Positions 1-6,765 of a DNA stretch of 17,511 nt are shown here, one piece after another. Under the pieces are notes generated by a model that saw only the letters and a list, made by a program, of their open reading frames with translations, was not told the origin of the DNA and searched no databases. The DNA is taken from assembly GCA_019115425.1 (NCBI GenBank), contig DXDO01000038.1:1-17511 (forward strand), in the 5' to 3' direction. Numbering within the stretch: the stretch's first letter is position 1; every line of letters starts with the position of its first letter. Both the position numbers and the translations under genes were made by a program. Source of the DNA: Candidatus Agathobaculum merdigallinarum (GTDB lineage: Bacteria; Bacillota; Clostridia; Oscillospirales; Butyricicoccaceae).

Positions 1-1505
1 TCATTTTTATCATGCATTTCACTTACACGATAAACCCGTTCACAGAACTTTTCCAGCGCAAACTCCATACCCGGACTATCTGCATCCAACAGCAAGCCTA
101 TCACGGAGCATCTTGCTTTTTGTATGGCGTTCTGCAACTGTTCTGCAAGCTCGTCAGAAATGGACTTCTTGCCGTCTGTGATAAACAGGATATCAGCATT
201 TTCAAACGCTTCCTCACGGATCAGTCGCAGTGCTTCCCGAATCGGTGTCTCAAAATCGGTTCCGCCGTCAAAAAAGTGTTCGGCGGCAGACAGCAGATCT
301 TGAGACGAGTACTGCCCCGGCAGGAGCAGGTCGGTGCGGAACTGACCTTTACCGGAAAAATGGACCAGCGCAAATTTACGCCCCTCGTGTGCGCAGATAT
401 CCTGCACCGCGAGTGCCAGCGCTTTGCCCCATTCCGCATTTTCGCCTTCTGTTGAGCCGGATTCATCCAGACAGACGATCACATCGCCGTGGCCTTTGTG
501 AATGCGCTCCCGTTTGGCATATTGCAACAAGCCTTTTGCGTGGTACTTGCGCAGAAACAACGGCATGGTAGCTGGAGAGGCCATCAGCGCCAATTCACCC
601 GAAAGCAGGTTTTTCATATCGCGTCCGCGCGTAACGGTGTATTTTTCACCGCGGTCATGGGCGTAGTCGTTCTTTCGCAGATCGGAAAGCATTTCCTTCA
701 TGCGCCCCAGCTGACGCGTGATGCCTTGCAGCATAGGGTTATTCCGGACACGATCAAGCAGAAACTGATTGTGTTCCGCCTGCTGCTGCGCACTTTGACT
801 TTCATCGCCCCAGCATTGTGTCACGCATTTCGCCAGCATAGCCGCTTCCATACTGCATCGCAAGGCAACGCAGATCACCTGTGCAATTTCTGCGCTGCGC
901 TTCTGCATCTTTGCCTGGATCATGCCGGTCACCACACAGACTTGTTCGGCAGTACTTGCAACTTCCGATGCAGTTTGCAATGCCGCCGGTGTTTGAGCCG
1001 GATCGACCTGCGCCTGCTGCACCAGATCTCGGAGTTTCGCATCAGCCGCATTATGCCGCCGTTCCAATCGCGTCAGGACGGATGCCAGAGGCTCTATCTC
1101 CTCGGCGCAGTCCAGCATGTCGGGCTCCACGGACTGCTGGTATGCGCGTGCCGCTTCCATGGCTGCAAACGCATTGCCTTTGCAGAGATTGCGTAGCTGC
1201 AAAAAGTCGTCTCGCTTCAGCAGATCGTCAACAAACGCAGACTGCACCAGCCGCACATAGACATCCCGTTCGTCCGAACGTGTCAGCCGCAGTTCCTGTG
1301 CAAACAGCAAATGGAACAGGTCGGCCAGCAACGGCAGGACATCGTCCTCCAGATAATACGGCGCACTTGCCTCCGCAAAGTCCATATCACCCAGACTTGT
1401 CGGGCGGGTACTTCTGTCCGTGCGCTTTGGGGACTGTAATGATGCAGAAAAGTCAAACAGTGGAGAGCGCAGCACCTGATCCAGAGAGAAAAAACGATAT
1501 TTCAT
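1..1505 (-). CDS. VWA-domain (ViaA/CoxE-like) protein, 3' end cut by window edge
   Basis: The minus-strand frame opens at ATG 1505-1503, behind a GGGAGG ribosome site at 1511-1516. It stays open for 501 residues to the window edge, so the C-terminus is missing. The first ~330 residues are helical and match nothing I recognise. A von Willebrand factor A domain follows, with the MIDAS metal-binding motif DESGS at about residues 347-351, a GGTDFETPI segment carrying the second MIDAS threonine, and FITDGK as the third strand-Asp motif. Proteins of this layout partner MoxR/RavA AAA+ ATPases, and such an ATPase lies two genes upstream (2219-3586). The likely role is the substrate- or adaptor-binding half of a MoxR-VWA chaperone-like machine in the cytoplasm, since no signal peptide is seen. 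The VWA domain is certain; the cellular target is unknown. Confidence 0.85.
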   Translation of the reverse strand, partial: MKYRFFSLDQVLRSPLFDFSASLQSPKRTDRSTRPTSLGDMDFAEASAPYYLEDDVLPLLADLFHLLFAQELRLTRSDERDVYVRLVQSAFVDDLLKRDDFLQLRNLCKGNAFAAMEAARAYQQSVEPDMLDCAEEIEPLASVLTRLERRHNAADAKLRDLVQQAQVDPAQTPAALQTASEVASTAEQVCVVTGMIQAKMQKRSAEIAQVICVALRCSMEAAMLAKCVTQCWGDESQSAQQQAEHNQFLLDRVRNNPMLQGITRQLGRMKEMLSDLRKNDYAHDRGEKYTVTRGRDMKNLLSGELALMASPATMPLFLRKYHAKGLLQYAKRERIHKGHGDVIVCLDESGSTEGENAEWGKALALAVQDICAHEGRKFALVHFSGKGQFRTDLLLPGQYSSQDLLSAAEHFFDGGTDFETPIREALRLIREEAFENADILFITDGKKSISDELAEQLQNAIQKARCSVIGLLLDADSPGMEFALEKFCERVYRVSEMHDKN

Positions 1506-1528
1506 GGCAAACCTCCCATCAGTATGGA

Positions 1529-1558
1529 GGAAAAGCAGGGCTTATGCCCTGCTTTTCC
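1529..1558 (-). terminator. Perfect 13-bp hairpin between ssb and the VWA gene
   Basis: Two 13-base arms (1529-1541 and 1546-1558) pair perfectly around a 4-base loop. The GC core GCAGGGC/GCCCTGC is followed by TTTT on either strand, because the outer stem is AAAA/TTTT. It can therefore act as a bidirectional intrinsic terminator. On the minus strand it lies downstream of ssb and 23 bases before the VWA start codon, so it may partly attenuate VWA expression relative to the upstream genes. Confidence 0.6.
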
Positions 1559-1582
1559 ATTTTCACCAACTACATGTTTCTC

Positions 1583-2200
1583 TCAGAACGGCGTGTTGGC
1601 AGTCGGCATCCCGCCCGGCCCCCACGCATAGCTTTCAGGCACACCGCTGAAATCAGGTACCGCAAACTGTGCTGCTGTGCTCGGAACGGGTTGCGGATAA
1701 CCAGCGGCAGACTGTGCCTGCATGACAGTTGCCGGTGCAGCCGGTGCTGCCTGCGGCATGGCCGGCTGCGGCGCGGGCGCCATGTAGCCGGATGCGGCCG
1801 GCGCTGCGCCCTGCGGGGCAGCATAGCCTGTGGTAGGCGCTGCCGTCGGCTGCGCCGGATTGCCGTTCTGTACATCATCCGGCTTCTTGTCCAGAAAATG
1901 CACATCGACACGCACCACTTCAAACGCCGTGCGCTTTTCGCCGGTCTGCTGGTCCTGCCATTCGCGGTGCTGCATCGCACCTACTACACATGCCAGACGA
2001 CCTTTGCGGCCGTATTGCAGTACAAACTTTGCCTGCTGGCCGAAAACCGAGCAGTCGAAAAAGTCCGCTTCCGGCTCGCCCTCGCGCTTGAAATCGCGGT
2101 CTACCGCGATGCGGAAATACGCGATCGGCTTTTCCGGGTCTTTGCCACGCTGTTCTGGATCTTTCGTCATTCGTCCAATCAGGATAATCTTGTTAAGCAT
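1583..2200 (-). CDS. ssb: Single-stranded DNA-binding protein (SSB)
   Basis: This 205-residue protein opens with the classic SSB OB-fold start (MLNKIILIGRMTKDPE). It continues with FRIAVDRDF, DFFDCSVFGQQAKF and a Val/Arg-Val-Asp strand, ending the fold near residue 105. The remaining ~100 residues are a Gly/Pro/Ala/Gln-rich flexible tail. The C-terminus ends PTANTPF: the terminal Pro-Phe of bacterial SSBs is kept, but the acidic residues that normally precede it are absent. A GGAAGGAG ribosome site precedes the ATG, and the gene starts 18 bases after the MoxR-like ATPase ends. Element-borne SSBs coat the transferred strand and help replication in a new host. Family assignment is very sure; the role in this module is inference. 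Confidence 0.95.
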   Translation of the reverse strand: MLNKIILIGRMTKDPEQRGKDPEKPIAYFRIAVDRDFKREGEPEADFFDCSVFGQQAKFVLQYGRKGRLACVVGAMQHREWQDQQTGEKRTAFEVVRVDVHFLDKKPDDVQNGNPAQPTAAPTTGYAAPQGAAPAASGYMAPAPQPAMPQAAPAAPATVMQAQSAAGYPQPVPSTAAQFAVPDFSGVPESYAWGPGGMPTANTPF

Positions 2201-2218
2201 AAATTCTTTCTCCTTCCA

Positions 2219-3586
2219 TCAAGCGGCGGATTGTAATACGGCAAGCTGAGCCAGCGGCACGGGGGTGAAAGCACACGCCTCATGCGCCTTGCGGCTCATC
2301 TCTTCCAAAGTGTTCAGCGCGTCAGCAGCCTGCCGGTGCTGCTCGTCGGTTGTGGCTCCGGCATCCAGTGCCTGCCACTCGCGATAGAGACCGGCAAACT
2401 CCGTGCGCAGCTGCACCAGCGCTTTGGCCTTCCCGTTGTCCGGGGCAGTGTCGAACTCATCGCGCATCTCAGTCGCCTTGGCCAGCAGTTCTTCAAGCCG
2501 CGTACGGAGCGGATCGTCGCACAGGCGCGTCAGCACGGCCTGTACCTTTTCGATTTCTCCCGGCTCGTTCCAGAGGTAGTTTTTTAGCTGGAGCAGATCT
2601 GCCGGTTGCACCTCGGTATGCCCGGCGAGCCAAGCGACCGCCTGGGCTACCGGACCGTAGCCGAAATAGGTACGGTCGGACACCGTGATGCCCTCCCGGC
2701 GCAGTTCGCACAGCACATCGTCCATCAGCTCATTGACGGCATCCGGAATAGCAACCAGCTTCACTTGCGCCTGCATGGCATACAGTTCCTCCAGCGAGAA
2801 GGTTGCCGTCACATCGCCAAAATGCCCGTCCTGCTTGTTCTTCAGGACGGCAAGCCGCGCGCTGCGCTCCTGCACATCGCGGGTCACCACACGAAGCTGA
2901 AAGCGGTCATAGAGCGGCGCGAGGATCTGTTCCTCCTTGTTCCGGAAGTTCGGCATCTCATTGGATGCCGAAAAGAACGAGATCACAGGAATCTCCACTG
3001 TCACGCCCTCGTTCGTATACCGGTGCTCGTTGAGCGCCGTCAGCAGCGAATTGAGCAGACCATCCCCGGCTTTGAAGATCTCATCCAGAAAGCAGATGTG
3101 CGAATCCGGAATCTTGCCTGCGGTGATGGTTGTCGGCGTACCGCCGTGCAGCAGGGACAGCCCCTTCTGGTACTGTTCCAGTGCTGCTGTCAGGCTTTGC
3201 ATCCGCGAAGCGACACCGGTGTCTGCCGGGTCAGCGCGAAAATCATCCGTCGCCTGTTTCAGCTGCTGCTTGAGCTTCTGATACGTGGCATCGTCTGCCA
3301 GTACCTGCGCCGGGACAGCGCCCGGGATAAGGCTGGCGAGATCCAGCCGCCCGAATAGGGCTTCTTCGTCCGTCTGCTTGGACAGCAAACGCTCAAACTG
3401 CTTTGCCCCGGTGATACGCCCCCGAAATTCGTTGACCGCAAAGCTCTTCGCCTGCCCGGGCGCACCCAGAATGAACAGGTTGCGGCCGGACAGCAGCGCG
3501 AGCGCGATCGTCTGGATCAGCTCTTCACGCTCTGCGATCTCGCCGTTCACTTCCTGCATCACTGCCAGCATCTTATCTCTCAGCAT
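2219..3586 (-). CDS. MoxR/RavA-type AAA+ ATPase with an internal insertion
   Basis: This 455-residue AAA+ ATPase has Walker A GAPGQAKS at 41-48, Walker B ICFLDE at 164-169, sensor 1 FFSASNE at 204-210 and DRF at 227-229. The run LDEIFKAGDGLLNSLLTALN is the MoxR/RavA signature around Walker B. Between the LFGRLDL segment (~78-84) and Walker B there is an extra, charged, Gln/Lys-rich helical stretch (~95-155) that typical MoxR proteins lack. The C-terminal ~100 residues are also helical. The ATG at 3586 has AAAGGAG upstream and lies inside the end of the 97-residue gene (14-base overlap), which suggests translational coupling. It probably remodels a protein complex together with the VWA protein at 1-1505. 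Family is sure; substrate unknown. Confidence 0.92.
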   Translation of the reverse strand: MLRDKMLAVMQEVNGEIAEREELIQTIALALLSGRNLFILGAPGQAKSFAVNEFRGRITGAKQFERLLSKQTDEEALFGRLDLASLIPGAVPAQVLADDATYQKLKQQLKQATDDFRADPADTGVASRMQSLTAALEQYQKGLSLLHGGTPTTITAGKIPDSHICFLDEIFKAGDGLLNSLLTALNEHRYTNEGVTVEIPVISFFSASNEMPNFRNKEEQILAPLYDRFQLRVVTRDVQERSARLAVLKNKQDGHFGDVTATFSLEELYAMQAQVKLVAIPDAVNELMDDVLCELRREGITVSDRTYFGYGPVAQAVAWLAGHTEVQPADLLQLKNYLWNEPGEIEKVQAVLTRLCDDPLRTRLEELLAKATEMRDEFDTAPDNGKAKALVQLRTEFAGLYREWQALDAGATTDEQHRQAADALNTLEEMSRKAHEACAFTPVPLAQLAVLQSAA

Positions 3587-3866
3587 GGGTCATTTCTCCT
3601 TTTTCAAACAATTCCACCGCACAGCGGAAGCCTTGGACAAACGAATCCTCACGTTCCAGATCGCGCAGCAAACCGATATCATGCGATACGGCGTGCAGCA
3701 GACTTTGTGTCGCGCTGTCAGAAACCGCCGCCATCGCCGCAAACGCCAGTGAGATGCGGAAAGAAAGACCGCGAATCTGGTTGCCATTGATCTCCGGCTG
3801 CTCATTTGCCGGTGCGTACTTGCCGCGGTACAGCCTGCGTACCGCATCCGTATTCAGTGCTTTCAT
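3573..3866 (-). CDS. Small uncharacterised protein, 97 residues
   Basis: This short soluble protein begins MKALNTDAVRRLYRGKYAP and ends FEKGEMTHAER. It has no signal peptide, transmembrane segment or motif that I recognise. Two helical stretches rich in Ala, Leu and acidic residues dominate. The ATG at 3866 overlaps the preceding gene's TGA in an ATGA arrangement and has GGAGGTGA six bases upstream. Its 3' end overlaps the start of the MoxR-like ATPase by 14 bases. The overlaps on both sides show it is a genuine member of the same translationally coupled set, perhaps a small partner of the ATPase. No function can be given from sequence. Confidence 0.75.
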   Translation of the reverse strand: MKALNTDAVRRLYRGKYAPANEQPEINGNQIRGLSFRISLAFAAMAAVSDSATQSLLHAVSHDIGLLRDLEREDSFVQGFRCAVELFEKGEMTHAER

Positions 3867-4102
3867 TCATCTTCACCTCCCGCCTGAAAGAGCACTGTTG
3901 CCGTACCGGCATAGCGGATCTGGAATGTGACACGCGGATTCATGCGGTGCAGCAGGCTGGCGCGCTGTTTGAGCACCTCCAGCTTGGCTTCCGGCACGAT
4001 GGTTGCATACATCAACCCCACCGGGAAGGTGTGGCTCGCCATATCGACCGCACCGAACCGTTTGTCACCTTTTTCCTTCGCGTAGAGCATCAGATTGGCC
4101 AT
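3863..4102 (-). CDS. Small uncharacterised protein, 79 residues
   Basis: Starting at ATG 4102 (MANLMLYAKEKGDKRF), this gives a 79-residue protein ending GGEDE. I prefer this start over a TTG six bases upstream because AAGGAGG lies seven bases before it and it overlaps the preceding TGA as TGATG. The protein is compact, with alternating strands and one helix, and shows no membrane segment or metal-binding motif. Its stop overlaps the next start (ATGA), so the two small genes and the ATPase are read as a coupled series. I do not recognise the family. Confidence 0.72.
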   Translation of the reverse strand: MANLMLYAKEKGDKRFGAVDMASHTFPVGLMYATIVPEAKLEVLKQRASLLHRMNPRVTFQIRYAGTATVLFQAGGEDE

Positions 4103-4638
4103 CAGCAAACCTCCTTGCTGTCTTCCGCAGTCTTTTGGACGCGCTTGACATCAAAAAATGCCGGACGGAAATCGTGCGACGCGGCGCAGTAGAAGAAAAA
4201 CTGAGCCAGTCCGGTGTTGATCTCCACCACGTCGCCTTGTCCGATCTCCTCGCCTTCCAAAAGCGGCATTTCGTCTGGGCTGTTTGCATTTTCAAAAAAC
4301 AATGCCGGCGTAAGACCGGTCTTGCCTTCTGCGCGCAGCCGGTACCGGTGCGCAAACGGGAAAGCAAGCTCTCCGCTACTGATTTCATCTTCCGCAAACG
4401 CCCGTGCCAGTGCCGCGGCCTGTGCGTCCGCATAACTGTAAATGCGGTATTCACAGGGGCTTTTCCGCTTGGGACACCACTTCGGCGCCTTGTACGCCGG
4501 ATCGCTCTTGCGGAATGCCTTGCGTCGCTTTTTGTTTTTGAAACCGGCGCAATAGCGGCTCAGGCCGAAATCCAGATGTGCATCACAACCGATGCAGCCG
4601 GGTTCAGCAAAGCTGCGCTGACGAAAGCCTTTCTTACA
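4102..4638 (-). pseudogene. Headless cysteine-rich reading frame (5' end lost behind truncated virB4)
   Basis: The minus frame is open well into the virB4 gene and ends at TGA 4104-4102. The convincing part begins near 4638. It has a Cys-rich, basic N-terminal stretch with PGCIGCDAHLD, a YC, KWCPKRK and SPCEY, likely a zinc-binding fold, followed by a ~100-residue acidic/aliphatic domain ending DSKEVC. There is no ATG, GTG or TTG in this frame between the first cysteines and the virB4 overlap, and no ribosome site; the first TTG is at 4302, mid-domain. The neighbouring 79-residue gene overlaps its stop (TGATG), so it once belonged to that coupled set. Either the start was lost when it was joined to virB4, or it is expressed by reinitiation or frameshift. 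Function unknown. Confidence 0.6.
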
Positions 4639-6143
4639 ATCGTGTTGGCATTGTTGTAGCGCGTCGTATCAAAGATATCCAGCATACAAACCGATTTCCG
4701 CTGCATATCCTGTCCGATCAAGATGCCGTTCTGTTCGCAAAGCTCCATCGAATAAAACGGAAATGCGCTGGCAACGCCGGACAACAGCGCGTTGCGCCGT
4801 GCCTTGCGTTCGATCTCCGGCGCCATGGCGGCCACGGGCAAAAACGAATGAAGCGCCTGTTCCTCAAGATAGTCGCACCGTTTGACGATCAGCTCCAGCG
4901 AGGTACAGTGCCGCTCCACATCGGAAACGCGGGTTTCGAGGAGTTCAGGGTCATCCGCAGTGATCTCGATCAGGGTGTACATATCGTAGTAATCCTCGCC
5001 TGCACGGTTCATCTGATCTTTGATGTAAAGGCCGGCATGAATGGCGCTGTCCATCTGCTCAAAGTCTGCACGGGTGTCATCCACATCGCGGATGCGGCTG
5101 CGGCTCCAAATGGTGGAGTTGGCAACCTTGGGCAATATTTTTTCCCGCGGACGGCGCTGCAGTGTCATGGAGACCGAAATGCCGTCTCCCATGCCGACCA
5201 GCGCCGCCATCCAGCCGCCCCGCACCAGACTTTTGTAGCCGTATCCGGCGATATACAGATAGGCATGGTAGATGCCGTCCATCTCAATATAATCTTTGTG
5301 GGTAAAATCCACTGCGGCCGGACAAATCAGGTCCATGACACCGGTCGGTTCAAACTTTTTGCTGGTTTTCTTCTTTTTGCTGCGTCGGCCGAAACTTTTC
5401 CGTTTCGTTTCCGGCGGTGCTTCCTGTTCTGCGGCTTGTGCCATGAGTTCTTCTTCGGGGTCCGGTTCCGGCTGCTGCGGCACGCCATAACATTCCCGCA
5501 GCATATCCCGGAAGTACAAAGGCAACCGAACCTGTTCCGAGGTGTGTTTGCATAGCATGCCAAACACGGTCTGAACCAAGTGGTTGTCGATGTATCCCGG
5601 ATTGACAACGGTCAGTCCGCAGCGGGCCAGATAGCCCACCGAAGAATCCATGACCTGCCGCAGCGCAGCAGCGATTTTGGCATAGCTTACATCACCGGAC
5701 ACCATAGAGGGTTCATATCGATAGGCAATATAAAACCGTGTCGTGAACGCCCCGTACCGCACCAGCTGGTTGACCTCGCGGATATTGTCCTCAATACAAG
5801 TGCGGCATAAGGCATCCTGCTCGGATTGCAGGAAGTCTTCCATCCGTCTCGTATACTGCTCGACGTCTACCGGCTGGGATAGGCAGAGTATCTGCAGGCT
5901 GTCCGGCGCAATGCGCAGCCATGCGGCAAAGCTGCTGATGATGCGAGTGCGCTCCGCTGTGCTTTGGAGAAAAAAGTTTGTCGGCAGCACTTCAAATAAC
6001 GCCGCATATCCGCCGTCACGCGTTTGCATCACGCCATATTTGATATCTGCAATCGGCAGGCTGCCTTGCAGATCGTCATCTGCGGGCGCAATGGCCTCAG
6101 CCGCGCCTACCTGATCTCCGAAGATGATTTTTTTGATGTCCAA
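4560..6143 (-). CDS. virB4: VirB4-family conjugation protein, truncated before the ATPase domain
   Basis: I place the start at TTG 6143 (LDIKKIIFGDQ), 11 bases after AAAGGAGG; upstream codons in frame overlap prgI. The 527 residues contain the VirB4 N-terminal region, including a YGVMQTRDGGYAALFEV strand block, DYIEMDGIYHAYLYIAGYG, and a helical region up to GILIGQDMQRKS. This is followed by LDIFDTTRYNNAN (ending ~500), the block that in intact members of this family runs straight into the Walker A loop. Instead the frame continues 27 unrelated residues and stops. Walker A, Walker B and the whole motor domain (usually 300 or more residues) are absent, so this cannot be an active ATPase. It sits directly after prgI in the mating-channel operon. 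An ATPase-less paralogue is possible but less likely than a deletion. Confidence 0.82.
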   Translation of the reverse strand: MDIKKIIFGDQVGAAEAIAPADDDLQGSLPIADIKYGVMQTRDGGYAALFEVLPTNFFLQSTAERTRIISSFAAWLRIAPDSLQILCLSQPVDVEQYTRRMEDFLQSEQDALCRTCIEDNIREVNQLVRYGAFTTRFYIAYRYEPSMVSGDVSYAKIAAALRQVMDSSVGYLARCGLTVVNPGYIDNHLVQTVFGMLCKHTSEQVRLPLYFRDMLRECYGVPQQPEPDPEEELMAQAAEQEAPPETKRKSFGRRSKKKKTSKKFEPTGVMDLICPAAVDFTHKDYIEMDGIYHAYLYIAGYGYKSLVRGGWMAALVGMGDGISVSMTLQRRPREKILPKVANSTIWSRSRIRDVDDTRADFEQMDSAIHAGLYIKDQMNRAGEDYYDMYTLIEITADDPELLETRVSDVERHCTSLELIVKRCDYLEEQALHSFLPVAAMAPEIERKARRNALLSGVASAFPFYSMELCEQNGILIGQDMQRKSVCMLDIFDTTRYNNANTIVRKAFVSAALLNPAASVVMHIWISA

Positions 6144-6459
6144 GTTTGATCGAACCTCCTTTGTTGATTGCGATGCGCCGGCTGGTGCGCCAGCGCACAT
6201 AAGTACACAAAAACCGGGATAAGGATTCGTCCCGGATGCCGATCAGGCCAAAGCCGCAGACCGGCACCAGCAGGCAGAGCGACAGAATCAGCTTAACCGT
6301 GACGGAAAACGGTGTGTAATGCGCGATCAAGCTGCACAGGCCGAATGTCGGCAGGGCCAATATAGCGGCCTCAATGCAGTTTCTCAGTTCGAACAGACCG
6401 AGCACACGGCCGGCATCCGTGAAATTGACCGGGATAAAATAGATATCTTCATTTCCCAT
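6097..6459 (-). CDS. PrgI-family T4SS membrane protein
   Basis: This 120-residue protein starts MGNEDIYFIPVNFTD. It has a short soluble N-terminus followed by two membrane helices around residues 27-47 and 51-75, then a basic cytoplasmic tail (RWRTSRRIAINKGG). This length and topology, together with its place immediately before virB4, match the PrgI family of Gram-positive conjugation systems, equivalent to VirB3. The ATG at 6459 overlaps the XRE gene by 11 bases, with GAGGTGAT upstream. The 3' end overlaps the proposed virB4 TTG start by 47 bases, so the last ~15 basic residues may be poorly conserved. Confidence 0.82.
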   Translation of the reverse strand: MGNEDIYFIPVNFTDAGRVLGLFELRNCIEAAILALPTFGLCSLIAHYTPFSVTVKLILSLCLLVPVCGFGLIGIRDESLSRFLCTYVRWRTSRRIAINKGGSIKLGHQKNHLRRSGRRG

Positions 6460-6745
6460 CCATCATCACCTCACTTTCCTTTACTTTGTCGAATAGATGG
6501 CTGCGCAGACTGTGAAATTCACAAAGATTCTCCTCTGAGCCACTCAGCCGACTTTGTAAAATGGATTGCAGTGCTTCTGCAATTCGTTTACGCGCCGCGG
6601 CCGAACCGGTTTTCTGGCATAGTTCGATCGAACTGATATACTGAAAACTAATCCCGGCATGCTGCGCTAATTCCCGTACGGAAATGCCGTATTTGTATCG
6701 CAAGATACGAAGCCGACAGACATATCCGTCCGTATAAACTTCCAT
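6449..6745 (-). CDS. XRE-family helix-turn-helix regulator
   Basis: This 98-residue protein has an N-terminal helix-turn-helix of the Cro/C1 (XRE) type. The pattern RLRILRYKYGISVRELAQHA GISFQYISSIE (split here) spans residues ~11-42, with the recognition helix in SFQYISSIE. The rest (~45-98) is a helical, acidic tail that may dimerise. The ATG at 6745 has AGGAGGAG upstream and follows the C39 gene by 20 bases. Its end overlaps prgI by 11 bases, so it is co-translated with the mating-channel genes. It probably regulates transfer-gene transcription, but no operator can be assigned from the sequence. Confidence 0.85.
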   Translation of the reverse strand: MEVYTDGYVCRLRILRYKYGISVRELAQHAGISFQYISSIELCQKTGSAAARKRIAEALQSILQSRLSGSEENLCEFHSLRSHLFDKVKESEVMMDGK

Positions 6746-6765
6746 GGCGTACTCCTCCTATTTCG

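Noticed and set aside
489..2236. Long plus-strand open frames opposite the VWA and ssb genes
   Set aside because: They are rich in Arg, His, Cys and Pro, have no ribosome sites, and mirror well-supported minus-strand genes; they are by-products of high GC.
2606..3358. A 250-residue plus-strand frame opposite the MoxR-like gene
   Set aside because: No ribosome site and shadow-like composition; the minus frame has clear AAA+ motifs.
4065..4454. A 129-residue minus-strand frame overlapping the cysteine-rich gene
   Set aside because: Arg/Ser/Trp-rich composition typical of an out-of-frame reading; its neighbouring frame gives a better protein and a coupled stop.
4578..5555. A 325-residue plus-strand frame opposite virB4
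   Set aside because: It is the antisense of conserved VirB4 coding sequence, with no motif or ribosome site.
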